From: Catenuloplanes indicus
GTDB lineage: Bacteria; Actinomycetota; Actinomycetes; Mycobacteriales; Micromonosporaceae
NCBI RefSeq assembly: GCF_030813715.1
Contig: NZ_JAUSUZ010000001.1
Span: 6,076,001 to 6,140,000 of the forward strand
Direction: 5' to 3'
Length of the DNA: 64,000 nucleotides
The notes beneath the pieces are model-generated. The model worked only from the letters and a program-made list of their open reading frames with translations, was not told where the DNA came from and did not search any database. Shown in pieces: positions 42,906 to 50,844 of this stretch (within the stretch, counting starts at the first letter, position 1; every line of letters begins with the position of its first letter). The position numbers and the translations under genes are program-made.

Positions 42906-43161
42906 GCCGTCCCGTCCGGCCCGGATACACACCCGGCCTGACGGGACGTATGCGCTTCTCAGTGTTGTCGCTTTTTTGGGTGAACTGTCGGGTTCTGCCA
43001 AACCCGGCGGACCTACCGTACCAACGAGCCGCCGTAGTCGCAGTTGTTGGAAGCGACGGTCAAAAGTGGTGGTCACACATATGCATCGTCCCGTCACGCG
43101 CGGAATTCAACCGGCCTGACGGGACGTATGCGGTGCCGTCCGGGTTCTGCCAAACCCGGCG
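42906..43161. repeat. Duplicated structured intergenic element
   Basis: Two related copies lie between the FilP-like and Scy-like genes. A 22-nt block is identical at 42933-42954 and 43111-43132, and a 21-nt block is identical at 42989-43009 and 43141-43161. Each copy also has an inverted CGTCCCGTC arm (42908-42916; 43087-43095) that pairs with GACGGGACG in the first block. The middle part differs in length (34 versus 8 nt). The function is unknown; each copy could form a large hairpin plus a terminator-like stem. Confidence 0.65.
43140..43159 (-). terminator. Hairpin after the FilP-like gene
   Basis: CCGGGTT (43140-43146) pairs with AACCCGG (43153-43159) around a 6-nt loop, 13 nt past the stop codon. 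The second copy at 42989-43009 lies closer to the Scy-like start. Confidence 0.5.
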
Positions 43162-43172
43162 CGGGGCGGTGC

Positions 43173-44459
43173 TCAGTTGCCGGCCTTGGCCGGAACCTTG
43201 TCGTCGGTGGCGTCGCCGGAGTCCGTGGCCTCGGCCTCGGGCTTGGCGGCGGCGGCCGGAGCGGCGGCGGGTGCGGCGGCGGCCGGCGTGGGGACGATGC
43301 CGGCCAGACCCGAGAGCATCTGACCGAGCTGGGACGTGACGGCGTCCTTCTGGCGGGTCAGGTCCTCGACCTCGCGGCGGGCGGCCTGCGTGGTGTGGTC
43401 GGCCTCGGTGCGGGCCTCGGTGACCAGGCGGTGCGCCTCGGCACGCGCCTCGTTGATGGTCTTGTCGGAGAGCGCCTTGGCCTTTTCGACGGTCTCGTTC
43501 GCGTTGCGCTCGGACTCGACGCGGCGGGCCTCGGCGCGCTGCTCGATCTCCTTGGCGCGGTCCTCGGCGGCGCGGGCGCGCTCCTCGGCCTCGGCGACCA
43601 TCTTCTGCGTGGCGGCGACCTGGGCGGCGTGCCGCTGCGACTCCTCGCGCTCCGCCTTCTCCCGGCGCTCGGCGAGCTCCAGCGCGAGGGCCTGCAGGTC
43701 CTTGTCGCGCTTGTCGCGGGCGTCGGTGAGCATCTTGGTCGCCTCGGCCCGCTTCTCCTCGGCCTCGCGAGCCGCCTTCGCCCGGAGCTGGGTGATCTCC
43801 CGCTCGGCGGTGGCGCGCAGCGTGGAGACCTCGCGCTCGACAGTGGACTTCAGCTCCGCGACCTCGTGGGCGGTGACGGTGCGCAGCTGCTTGGTCTCGC
43901 GGTCGGCGTCGGCGCGCAGCGTGTCCGCCTCGCGGCGGGCCTGCACGCGGACCTCGGCGGCCTCGCGTTCGGCGTGCGTGCGGACCTGGCCGGCCTCGCG
44001 CTCCGCGGTCGCCTTCATCGCGGCGGCCTCGGCGCGGGCCTTGTCGGTGATCTCCCGGGCCTCCAGGCGGGCGGCGGAGAGGATGCCCTCCGACTCGCGC
44101 TTGGCCTCGCTGCGGTGATCGTTCGCCTGCTCCTCGGCGAGGCGGAGGATCTGCTCGACCCGCGTCCCGAGACCGGAGAGCGTCGGGCGGTTGTTCTCCT
44201 CGAGCTGCTTGTTGGTGTCGGTCAGCTTCTGCTCGACCGAGCTGAGTCGCTGCTCAGCCTGGCGCAGCCGGCGCTGCGCGTCGTTCATCCGCTGCTCGGC
44301 CTCGGCCCGCGCCTGCTCCGACTGGTTCAGGGCGGCGACCAGCCGGCCCAGGTGCGCGTCCACCTGGCCGCGGTCGTAACCGCGGAGAACGACCGTGAAG
44401 TCGTGCTCGGATTTCGCGCTCTCGAAGAACGCGAGGGAAGAGTCCTGCTGCTGGGGCAT
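43173..44459 (-). CDS. FilP-like intermediate-filament-type coiled-coil protein
   Basis: A 428-aa protein. A short N-terminal DivIVA-like segment (FTVVLRGYDRGQVDAHLGRL) is followed by GLGTRVEQILRLAEEQANDH and a continuous coiled coil of about 300 residues rich in Glu, Arg, Ala and Lys, then an Ala/Pro tail. It shares these segments with the Scy-like neighbour (RVEQILxLAE), indicating common descent. Streptomyces FilP forms cytoskeletal networks that stiffen hyphae. Older annotations call this family cellulose-binding protein. ATG at 44459 has no clear ribosome site. Confidence 0.8.
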   Translation of the reverse strand: MPQQQDSSLAFFESAKSEHDFTVVLRGYDRGQVDAHLGRLVAALNQSEQARAEAEQRMNDAQRRLRQAEQRLSSVEQKLTDTNKQLEENNRPTLSGLGTRVEQILRLAEEQANDHRSEAKRESEGILSAARLEAREITDKARAEAAAMKATAEREAGQVRTHAEREAAEVRVQARREADTLRADADRETKQLRTVTAHEVAELKSTVEREVSTLRATAEREITQLRAKAAREAEEKRAEATKMLTDARDKRDKDLQALALELAERREKAEREESQRHAAQVAATQKMVAEAEERARAAEDRAKEIEQRAEARRVESERNANETVEKAKALSDKTINEARAEAHRLVTEARTEADHTTQAARREVEDLTRQKDAVTSQLGQMLSGLAGIVPTPAAAAPAAAPAAAAKPEAEATDSGDATDDKVPAKAGN

Positions 44460-44831
44460 TGGGACATACTGGCAGACGTACCCTGGTGCTTCGCAAGAGC
44501 GTGCGGGGCATGTCCCGGACCGCTTTCATGGTCAACTCCGCTGGTCACCGGCCTGATCGCCGATTCGGTCCAACAGGGATCGACCACTCGGCGGACGGGG
44601 CCGAGCAGGCGCTGCGCTGACGTCGGATATCGGGCCTAATGCCGCACTAACCCCCGTAAGCCCCGACTCGTTGAACTTTGCCCCAAAAAAGAGAAGTTTG
44701 CAGACCGGGTGCGAGGCGCTGCGCACGTTAGCACACGGTTAGGTCGCAGGTACACGCCGTTCGGTCACGCCGTCCCGAGACTGGTTTATCTATATGCCGC
44801 GCCGCCGGTGCACCCAAGACCACGTAAAAGC

Positions 44832-44880
44832 CGATCTTCCCGCTTCCGGCGTGGCCACGTTCCGAGTGCTCCCGCGGGCA
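44832..44880 (-). repeat. Dispersed intergenic repeat, copy 2
   Basis: On the minus strand this 49-nt stretch matches 16499-16548 with only a few mismatches: both share TGCCCGCGGGAGCACT, then GTG, CCACGCCGGAAGCGGGAA and an ATC. The two copies are 28 kb apart and not within genes. Confidence 0.6.
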
Positions 44881-45177
44881 AACCTCGCCGCCCGGCAAGC
44901 CTCCGCTGGCGCTCCGCTTGCCGTCCGGCATCGGAGCCGGTCCCGCACGGCGCGGGAAACCCACGCGACCATCGCCGCACCCACCGTCCCGCGCCGCGCC
45001 TTCCACTGCGCCCGCGACGTCCGCATCGGCGGAAGGCCCGGTGCGCGGCGGCACCCGTGACGTGACGCGAGCCCCGCGGCACGAGCTCACGCGGTGCGGT
45101 GACGGATGTCGCCTATGAGGCCTGTGACGCAGCGCGGATGCCGCGATGCGAGATCCGCGGCGCGTCTCCGGACCTGC

Positions 45178-45309
45178 GGTGCGGCGCGGGTGCCGCGGTG
45201 GGAATCCGCGGTGCGGTGTGGTGCGAGGCCTGTGGTGCGGCGCGGGTGCCGCGGTGGGAACCTGCGGTGCGGTGTGGTGTGGTGGGAGGCCTGTGGTGCG
45301 GCGCGAAGG
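45178..45309 (+). repeat. GC-rich tandem repeat of about 56-60 bp
   Basis: GGTGCGGCGCGGGTGCCGCG starts at 45178 and again at 45234, and a third truncated copy begins at 45294, giving periods of 56 and 60 bp. A more degenerate copy may precede at 45121. Nothing suggests coding. Confidence 0.6.
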
Positions 45310-45841
45310 CTGAGGTGCGAGAGGTGAGGCGGCGGGGGCCGTGGTGCCGTTCGGTCCGGTCACGGCGAGACCCAACAGAGGGCGCCGGCGGCGACCGGCG
45401 CCCGCGGGGGCGACGCTGCTGCTTGCTCCCGCCGGGAGGCTGGCCGCGGATGGCCGACCGCGTATACCGGGACGCCACCGGTGCCGGACCGGCCCACGTG
45501 CCGGCGGGTGCCACACCCCCGCAATTCCCGGATAGAGCCTCGGCCGCCGCTGTGATTGCACCCGACGCTGGGTCGGTGACTGAATGATCACTCAGGGCTG
45601 AGTGGCATCGATCGATGACAGCGAGCTTCAGTCCGCAGGACAAGATTTCATGATATTTCCGGCACCAGCGTCCGGCGTCCGGCGCCCGGTGCCCGGTGCC
45701 CGGCTGCAACGGGCCGGTTGCGTGCGCCCGGCGAGCCCGTGGATGGGCGACGGGGTCGGATGCGCGTGGGCGGTAGTGCCGCGCCGGAAGTGGGGGAGTT
45801 CGCTCCTGGATGCTTTGAACTTCGGCGGCCGTGACGGGGCA

Positions 45842-46312
45842 CTACTGGTGCGGGGGCGCGGGTTCGACGAGTTCGACCAGGACGCCGCCGGCGTCCTTGG
45901 GGTGGACGAAGTTGATCCGGGAGCCGGCGGTGCCGCGTCTGGGTTCGGGGTAGAGGAGGCGGACGCCGCGGGCGCGGAGGGCGGTGCAGGCGGCGTCGAC
46001 GTCCGCGACGGTGTAGGCGAGTTGCTGGAGTCCGGGGCCGTTGCGGTCCAGGAACTTCGCGATCGTGGAGTCGGGCGTGAGTGGCGCCAGGAGCTGGAGG
46101 CGGCCGCCCTCCGGTGCCGGGCCGACGGAGAGCATGGCCTCGCGGACGCCCTGGTCGGCGTTTGTCTCCTGGTGGACGCATCGCATGCCGAAGATCCGGG
46201 CGTAGAACTCGACGGCGGCGTCCAGGTCGGCTACCGCGATGCCGACGTGGTCGATGCGAAGAATGCCGATGTCTCCGTGTGTGACGGATCCGGCATCGGG
46301 CTGTGAGGTCAT
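45842..46312 (-). CDS. mce: Methylmalonyl-CoA epimerase
   Basis: A 156-aa glyoxalase-fold (VOC) protein that interconverts (2R)- and (2S)-methylmalonyl-CoA. [20 protein letters not shown] gives the first metal His, VREAMLSVG and [17 protein letters not shown] follow, [14 protein letters not shown] supplies the next repeat, and [19 protein letters not shown] holds the last ligands including Glu. ATG at 46312 starts a normal-length protein; the longer frame upstream is antisense of thiolase. It is divergent from the thiolase gene with a dyad operator between them. The epimerase-thiolase-MeaB order next to scy/filP resembles Streptomyces (from memory). Confidence 0.9.
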   Translation of the reverse strand: MTSQPDAGSVTHGDIGILRIDHVGIAVADLDAAVEFYARIFGMRCVHQETNADQGVREAMLSVGPAPEGGRLQLLAPLTPDSTIAKFLDRNGPGLQQLAYTVADVDAACTALRARGVRLLYPEPRRGTAGSRINFVHPKDAGGVLVELVEPAPPHQ

Positions 46313-46328
46313 GGACGATAGTCTTACC

Positions 46329-46342
46329 CGAACAAGCGTTAA
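46329..46342. promoter_or_regulatory. Dyad-related operator candidate between epimerase and thiolase
   Basis: CGAACAAGCGTTAA aligns with TTAACGTCCGTTAA (3718-3731): AAC in the left arm and the full right arm CGTTAA match. It lies 17 nt from the epimerase start and 35 nt from the thiolase start, so one protein could control both genes. Confidence 0.42.
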
Positions 46343-46376
46343 GGTCAGCGTCGACCCACCCACAGGGACGGTAGCG

Positions 46377-47555
46377 ATGGGATCGGTAATCGTCGGCGGA
46401 GCGCGGACCCCGATGGGCCGGCTGCTCGGCAACCTCAAGGACTTGCCCGCCACGAAGCTCGGCGGCGTGGCCATCCGGGCGGCGCTGGAGCGGGGCGGCG
46501 TCGATCCGGCCGCGGTCCAGTACGTGATCATGGGCCAGGTGCTGCAGGCCGGTGCGGGGCAGATCCCGGCCCGGCAGGCCGCGGTGGAGGCCGGCATCCC
46601 GATGTCGGTGCCGGCGCTGACCATCAACAAGGTGTGCCTCTCCGGGCTGGACGCGATCGCGCTCGCCGACCAGCTGATCCGCGCCGGTGAGTACGACGTC
46701 GTGGTGGCCGGTGGCATGGAGTCGATGACGAACGCGCCGCACCTGCTGACCGGCCAGCGGCAGGGCTACAAGTACGGCGACGTGGTGCTCAAGGACCACA
46801 TGGCGCTGGACGGACTCACCGACGCGTGGGACTGCTGTTCGATGGGCGAGTCCACGGAACGGCACGGCGCCCGGCACGGGATCACCCGCGCGGAGCAGGA
46901 CGCGTTCGCCGCGGCCAGCCACCAGCGGGCCGCGGCCGCGCAGAAGAACGGGCACTTCGCGGAGGAGATCACGCCGGTCTCGATCCCGCGGCGCACGGGC
47001 GAGCCGATCGTGATCAGCGAGGACGAGGGGATCCGGCCGGACACCACGGTCGAGTCGCTGGCCCGGCTGCGGCCCGCGTTCGCGCCGGACGGGACGATCA
47101 CGGCCGGCAGCGCGTCGCCGATCTCGGACGGCGCGGCCGCGGTCGTGGTGATGTCCAAGGCGAAGGCCGAGGATCTGGGCCTGAGCTGGATCGCGGAGAT
47201 CGGCGCGCACGGGAACGTGGCCGGTCCGGACAACTCGCTGCACTCGCAGCCGTCGAACGCGATCAACGCGGCGCTGGCCAAGGAGGGCCTGACCGCGGCC
47301 GACCTCGACCTGGTGGAGATCAATGAGGCGTTCGCGCAGGTCGGCATCCAGTCCATCCGTGACCTCGGGATCAGCCCCGAGATCGTGAACGTGAACGGCG
47401 GCGCGATCGCGCTCGGCCACCCGATCGGCATGTCCGGCGCCCGGCTCGCGCTCACACTGGCGCTGGAACTGCGCCGGCGCGGCGGCGGCGTGGGCGTGGC
47501 CGCGCTGTGCGGCGGTGGCGGCCAGGGCGACGCGCTGATCATCAAAGTGCCGTGA
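46377..47555 (+). CDS. Acetyl-CoA C-acetyltransferase (thiolase)
   Basis: A 392-aa biosynthetic-type thiolase. The nucleophile Cys87 lies in [11 protein letters not shown], the active-site motif NEAFA is present, the His is in [16 protein letters not shown], and the second Cys is in [11 protein letters not shown]. It condenses two acetyl-CoA to acetoacetyl-CoA or runs in the thiolytic direction. ATG at 46377 follows AGGGACGG; the longer upstream frame is antisense of the epimerase. MeaB overlaps its stop by 4 nt, so thiolase and MeaB are co-translated. Confidence 0.94.
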   Translation: MGSVIVGGARTPMGRLLGNLKDLPATKLGGVAIRAALERGGVDPAAVQYVIMGQVLQAGAGQIPARQAAVEAGIPMSVPALTINKVCLSGLDAIALADQLIRAGEYDVVVAGGMESMTNAPHLLTGQRQGYKYGDVVLKDHMALDGLTDAWDCCSMGESTERHGARHGITRAEQDAFAAASHQRAAAAQKNGHFAEEITPVSIPRRTGEPIVISEDEGIRPDTTVESLARLRPAFAPDGTITAGSASPISDGAAAVVVMSKAKAEDLGLSWIAEIGAHGNVAGPDNSLHSQPSNAINAALAKEGLTAADLDLVEINEAFAQVGIQSIRDLGISPEIVNVNGGAIALGHPIGMSGARLALTLALELRRRGGGVGVAALCGGGGQGDALIIKVP

Positions 47556-48514
47556 CGTCACTGCGCCGCAGCCGCGACATCCCGCTGCTGGTCACGCACG
47601 CCCGGGACGGCGACCCGCGCGCGGTGGCCCGGCTGATCACGCTGGTCGAGTCCGGCGACCCGGCGCTGCCGGAGATGGCCGCGGCGCTGGCCGCGGACTC
47701 CGGGCGGGCCCGGATCGTCGGCATCACCGGCTCGCCCGGCGTGGGCAAGTCCACCACCACGAACGAGCTGGTCCGCGCGCTGCGCAAGCAGGGCCACCGG
47801 GTCGGTGTGCTGGCGGTCGACCCGTCCAGCCCGTTCAGCGGCGGGGCGATCCTGGGTGACCGGGTCCGCATGCAGGACCACGCGACCGATCCCGGCGTCT
47901 ACATCCGGTCCATGTCCAACCGGGGTCATCTGGGCGGGCTGTCCGCCGCGACGCCGCAGGCCGTGCGCGTGCTGGAGGGCGCGGGCTGCGACGTGGTGCT
48001 GGTCGAGACGGTCGGTGTCGGGCAGGCCGAGGTCGAGGTCGCGTCGCTGGCGGACACCACGACGGTGCTGCTGGCGCCCGGCATGGGCGACGCGATCCAG
48101 GCCGTGAAGGCCGGCATCCTGGAGATCGCGGACGTGTTCGTGGTCAACAAGGCCGACCGGGACGGCGCGGACGCCACCTACCGCGACATCCAGGGCATGA
48201 TCGCCCTCGGCGAGCGCGCCCCCGGCGAGTGGCGGCCGCAGGTGGTCCGCGCGGTCGCGTCCCGCGCCGAGGGCATCGACGACACGCTGGCCGCGCTGGA
48301 CAAGCACCACGACTGGCTGGTCGCGCACGGTGAGCTGGACCGCCGCCGCGCGGCCCGCGCCGCCGCCGAGGTCGAGGCGATCGCGCTGGGCACGGTGCGC
48401 GCCCGGCTGTCCGCGCTGCGCGGCGGCACCGCGCTGACCGAGCTGGCGGCCGAGGTGGTGGCCGGCCGGCGCGACCCTTACTCCGCCGCGGCGTCCCTGC
48501 TGGGGGCCCTCTAA
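47552..48514 (+). CDS. meaB: MeaB-type GTPase chaperone of acyl-CoA mutases
   Basis: A 320-aa P-loop GTPase of the MeaB/ArgK family. The Walker A motif is [39 protein letters not shown] is switch [13 protein letters not shown] is the Walker B region, and VVNKAD is the G4 motif. MeaB proteins load and protect B12-dependent methylmalonyl- or isobutyryl-CoA mutase. The GTG at 47552 overlaps the thiolase stop. An icmA-type mutase gene lies about 5 kb downstream and is the likely partner. Confidence 0.93.
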   Translation: MTSLRRSRDIPLLVTHARDGDPRAVARLITLVESGDPALPEMAAALAADSGRARIVGITGSPGVGKSTTTNELVRALRKQGHRVGVLAVDPSSPFSGGAILGDRVRMQDHATDPGVYIRSMSNRGHLGGLSAATPQAVRVLEGAGCDVVLVETVGVGQAEVEVASLADTTTVLLAPGMGDAIQAVKAGILEIADVFVVNKADRDGADATYRDIQGMIALGERAPGEWRPQVVRAVASRAEGIDDTLAALDKHHDWLVAHGELDRRRAARAAAEVEAIALGTVRARLSALRGGTALTELAAEVVAGRRDPYSAAASLLGAL

Positions 48515-48573
48515 GCGAAACCGGCGCGGTATGCAGCTATGGCCCGCAGCCGGGCGGAGTCGTGCCCGGCTCC

Positions 48574-48769
48574 GGGATGCGCGGGGCGCGCGGTGGCTGG
48601 GATGCGCGGGGCGCGCGGTGGCTGGGATGCGCGGGGCGCGCGGTGGCTGGGATGCGCGGGGCGCGCGGTGGCTGGGATGCGCGGGGCGCGCGGTGGCCGG
48701 GATGCGCGGGGGCGCGGTGGCTGGGGCGCGCGGTGGCCGGGATGCGCGGGGGTGCGGTGGCCGGGATGG
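48574..48769 (+). repeat. 25-bp tandem repeat array
   Basis: The unit GGGATGCGCGGGGCGCGCGG plus TGGCT (25 bp) starts at 48574 and is repeated five times to about 48698 with near-perfect identity, followed by shortened copies starting at 48699, 48723 and 48739. Because 25 is not a multiple of 3, all three frames stay open through the array, so the frames there are not genes. It lies between meaB and the TetR gene. Confidence 0.85.
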
Positions 48770-48821
48770 TCCGTGGGGCAGCGCTTCTGGGTGGGTGTGC
48801 GGCGGGTCGTAGGGTGAGGGC

Positions 48822-49439
48822 GTGCCGAGGCTGGTCGATCATGGGGAGCGGCGGGCCGAGCTGCTGGTGGCGGCCTGGCGGGTGGTCCGGGCGCGCGGCG
48901 TGGAGGGCACGACGACCCGGGCGATCGCGGACGAGGCCGGCTGCTCGCTGAGCGTGCTGGCACATTTCCTCGGCGGCAAGGACGACATCCTGGTGGCGGC
49001 GCAGGCCGCGATGTACGAGCGGATCGTGGCGCGCGCGTTCCGGCTGGGCGGTGCGCTGGCCGGGCTGGCCGCGCTGCGGGCGGCGCTGGAGGCGGCGCTG
49101 CCGTTCGACGACGAGCGGGCGGCGGACGCGCACGTGAACGTGGCGTTCGCCGGGGCGGCGCTGTCCCACCCGCGGCTGGCGGCGTCCCGGCGCGAGTCGC
49201 ACGTGCAGATCCGGGAGTTGCTTCGGGTCTGCATGCGTGAGGCGCGGGAGCGGGGCGAGCTGCGGCCCGGCGTGATCGACGACGCGGTGATCGACGACTT
49301 CATCATCCTGGTCGAGGGCAGCGCGCTGCTCAGCCTGGTGGACGGGTGGGCGGAGGAGGGCCGCGCCGGGCGGCTGACCCGGATCGCGGCCACGTTCGTC
49401 GATCGACTGAGTAATCACACAGAAAGAGCTGAGCAGTAG
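48822..49439 (+). CDS. TetR/AcrR-family transcriptional regulator
   Basis: A 205-aa TetR-type repressor. The N-terminal HTH is RRAELLVAAWRVVRARG, followed by TTRAIADEAGCSLSVLAHFL and GGKDDILVAAQ. The C-terminal ligand domain (50-205) is helical and not assignable to a ligand class. GTG at 48822 may be leaderless or use GGTGAGGG just upstream; TAGGGT at 48810-48815 fits a -10. It sits downstream of the mutase-associated genes and convergent to the GH1 gene. It is a candidate to bind the TTAACGnnCGTTAA dyads, but that is a guess. Confidence 0.9.
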   Translation: MPRLVDHGERRAELLVAAWRVVRARGVEGTTTRAIADEAGCSLSVLAHFLGGKDDILVAAQAAMYERIVARAFRLGGALAGLAALRAALEAALPFDDERAADAHVNVAFAGAALSHPRLAASRRESHVQIRELLRVCMREARERGELRPGVIDDAVIDDFIILVEGSALLSLVDGWAEEGRAGRLTRIAATFVDRLSNHTERAEQ

Positions 49440-49506
49440 CACAGTCGCTATGAACTGCGTGAACAGCGCATATTGAGCCGCGGGATAGACGCAACTGAGC
49501 GACCGC

Positions 49507-50844
49507 TCAAGGCTGGGCGGCGATCAGGTCGCGGAACCAATGCCAGGACTCCTTCCGGGTCCGGGCCAGCGTGGCCGGGTCGACGTGAATCAGGCCGAAG
49601 CGCTCCTCGAACCCGGCCGCCCACTCGAAGTTGTCCAGCGCGGACCACACGTAGTAGCCGCGCACGTCGACGCCGGCCGCCATCGCGTCCAGCACCGCGC
49701 GCAGGTGCGCGTCCAGGAACGCGACGCGCCGCCGGTCCGCGACCGGCTCCCGGAACGACGCGCCGTTCTCCGTCACCACCACCGGCGGCAGCGCCGGATA
49801 CCGGTCCCGCAGCGTGGTGAGGATCGTGGTCAGCCCGGCCGGCGCGATCGCCCAGCCGAAGTCGGTGCGTTCCGCGTCCGGCACCGGCACCGGCGCGAAC
49901 GGCATCCCGGCCGGGATGTCCACCTCCAGCACGCCGCGGTAGTCCCGGTCCGGCCGCGGCGCCTCGATCCGGGTCGGCTCGTAGTAGTTCACGCCGTAGA
50001 AGTCCAGTGGCTCCGCGATGATCGCGAGGTCGCCGTCGCGCACCGGCAGCTGCTCGCCGAACCCCTGCGGGTAGCCGCCACCCAGGACCGGGTCGGCGAA
50101 CAGCCAGTTGGTCAGCGTGGCGAAGAGCGCGGCGGCCCGCACGTCGTCCTCGGACGAGGACGCGGGCGAGACCGGGAAGTGCTGCGCGGCCACGCCGATC
50201 GTGTCCGCACCGGCCGCGCGCAGCGCCCGCACCGCCAGCCCGTGCGCGAGCAGCTGGTGATGCGCCACCGGCAGCGCGTCGAAGCCGAGGCCGCGACCGG
50301 GCGCGTGCGAGGTCAGCGCGTACCCGTAGAGCGTCTGCACGCTCATCTCGTTCAGCGTGATCCAGTCGTGCACCCGGTCGCCGAGCCGGCCGGCCAGCAC
50401 CGCGGCGAAGTCGGCCAGCGCGTACGCGGTGTCCCGGTGCAGCCAGCCGCCCGCGTCCTCCAGCGCCTGCGGAAGGTCCCAGTGGTAGATCGTCGGGACC
50501 GGCCGGACGCCGTGCGACAGCAGCGAGTCGACCAGCCGGTCGTAGAAGTCGAGCCCCGCCTTGTTCACCGTGCCGGTCCCGGCCGGCAGCACGCGCGGCC
50601 AGGAGAACGAGAACCGGTAGTCGTGCGTGCCGGCCGCGGCGATGTGCGCGACGTCCTCCGCGTACCGGTGGTAGTGGTCGATCGCGACGCGGCCGTCGTC
50701 GCCGTGCCGGACCGTGCCCGGCCGCGCCGTGAACACGTCCCAGACGGACGGGCCCTTGCCGTCCAGGTCGAAGGCGCCTTCCACCTGGTACGCCGAGGTG
50801 GCCATGCCGAACCGGAAGCCGGCCGGGAACAGCGGGAACGTCAT
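49507..50844 (-). CDS. GH1 beta-glycosidase
   Basis: A 445-aa (beta/alpha)8 glycosidase of family GH1. FPLFPAGFRFGMATSAYQVEG opens the barrel after the start, TLNEM carries the acid/base Glu166, where most GH1 enzymes have NEP, and VVTENGAS holds the nucleophile Glu359. VWSALDNFEWAAGFEERFGL is the C-terminal aglycone loop. There is no signal peptide, so it acts on imported beta-glucosides or phospho-free disaccharides. The ATG at 50844 overlaps the upstream metallohydrolase stop by 4 nt, hinting at a joint degradation role. Confidence 0.91.
   Translation of the reverse strand: MTFPLFPAGFRFGMATSAYQVEGAFDLDGKGPSVWDVFTARPGTVRHGDDGRVAIDHYHRYAEDVAHIAAAGTHDYRFSFSWPRVLPAGTGTVNKAGLDFYDRLVDSLLSHGVRPVPTIYHWDLPQALEDAGGWLHRDTAYALADFAAVLAGRLGDRVHDWITLNEMSVQTLYGYALTSHAPGRGLGFDALPVAHHQLLAHGLAVRALRAAGADTIGVAAQHFPVSPASSSEDDVRAAALFATLTNWLFADPVLGGGYPQGFGEQLPVRDGDLAIIAEPLDFYGVNYYEPTRIEAPRPDRDYRGVLEVDIPAGMPFAPVPVPDAERTDFGWAIAPAGLTTILTTLRDRYPALPPVVVTENGASFREPVADRRRVAFLDAHLRAVLDAMAAGVDVRGYYVWSALDNFEWAAGFEERFGLIHVDPATLARTRKESWHWFRDLIAAQP

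Larger units (their letters stand above)
44460..45841. other. 1.38-kb gene-poor region with repeats
   Basis: I find no convincing gene here. Frames are open over long stretches only because of composition (Arg/Pro/Ala-rich on both strands) and have no ribosome sites or recognisable motifs. The region includes an AT-richer patch near 44671-44702 (TTGAACTTTGCCCCAAAAAA), which could hold the promoter of the FilP-like gene with a long leader; a dispersed repeat copy (44832-44880); a hairpin CGGCAAGC/GCTTGCCG near 44893-44925; a 56-60-bp tandem repeat (45178-45309); and a dyad TGAATGATCACTCA at 45581-45594. Confidence 0.5.

Noticed and set aside
45099-45587. Plus-strand frame in the gene-free region
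   Set aside because: It crosses the tandem repeat, is full of Arg/Gly/Cys runs and has no ribosome site or family.
45581-45594. Dyad TGAATGATCACTCA as an operator
   Set aside because: Imperfect and about 250 nt from the nearest gene end, with no promoter it could control; recorded only.
48574-48769. 25-bp repeats as a CRISPR array
   Set aside because: Units are directly abutting with no unique spacers and no cas genes nearby.
48531-48951. Repetitive open frames across the 25-bp array
   Set aside because: The 25-bp period keeps all frames open; these are a by-product of the repeat, not proteins.
49496-49509. Dyad TGAGCGACCGCTCA as a TetR operator
   Set aside because: It lies at the 3' ends of two convergent genes, far from either promoter; it more likely contributes to a weak hairpin or is chance.
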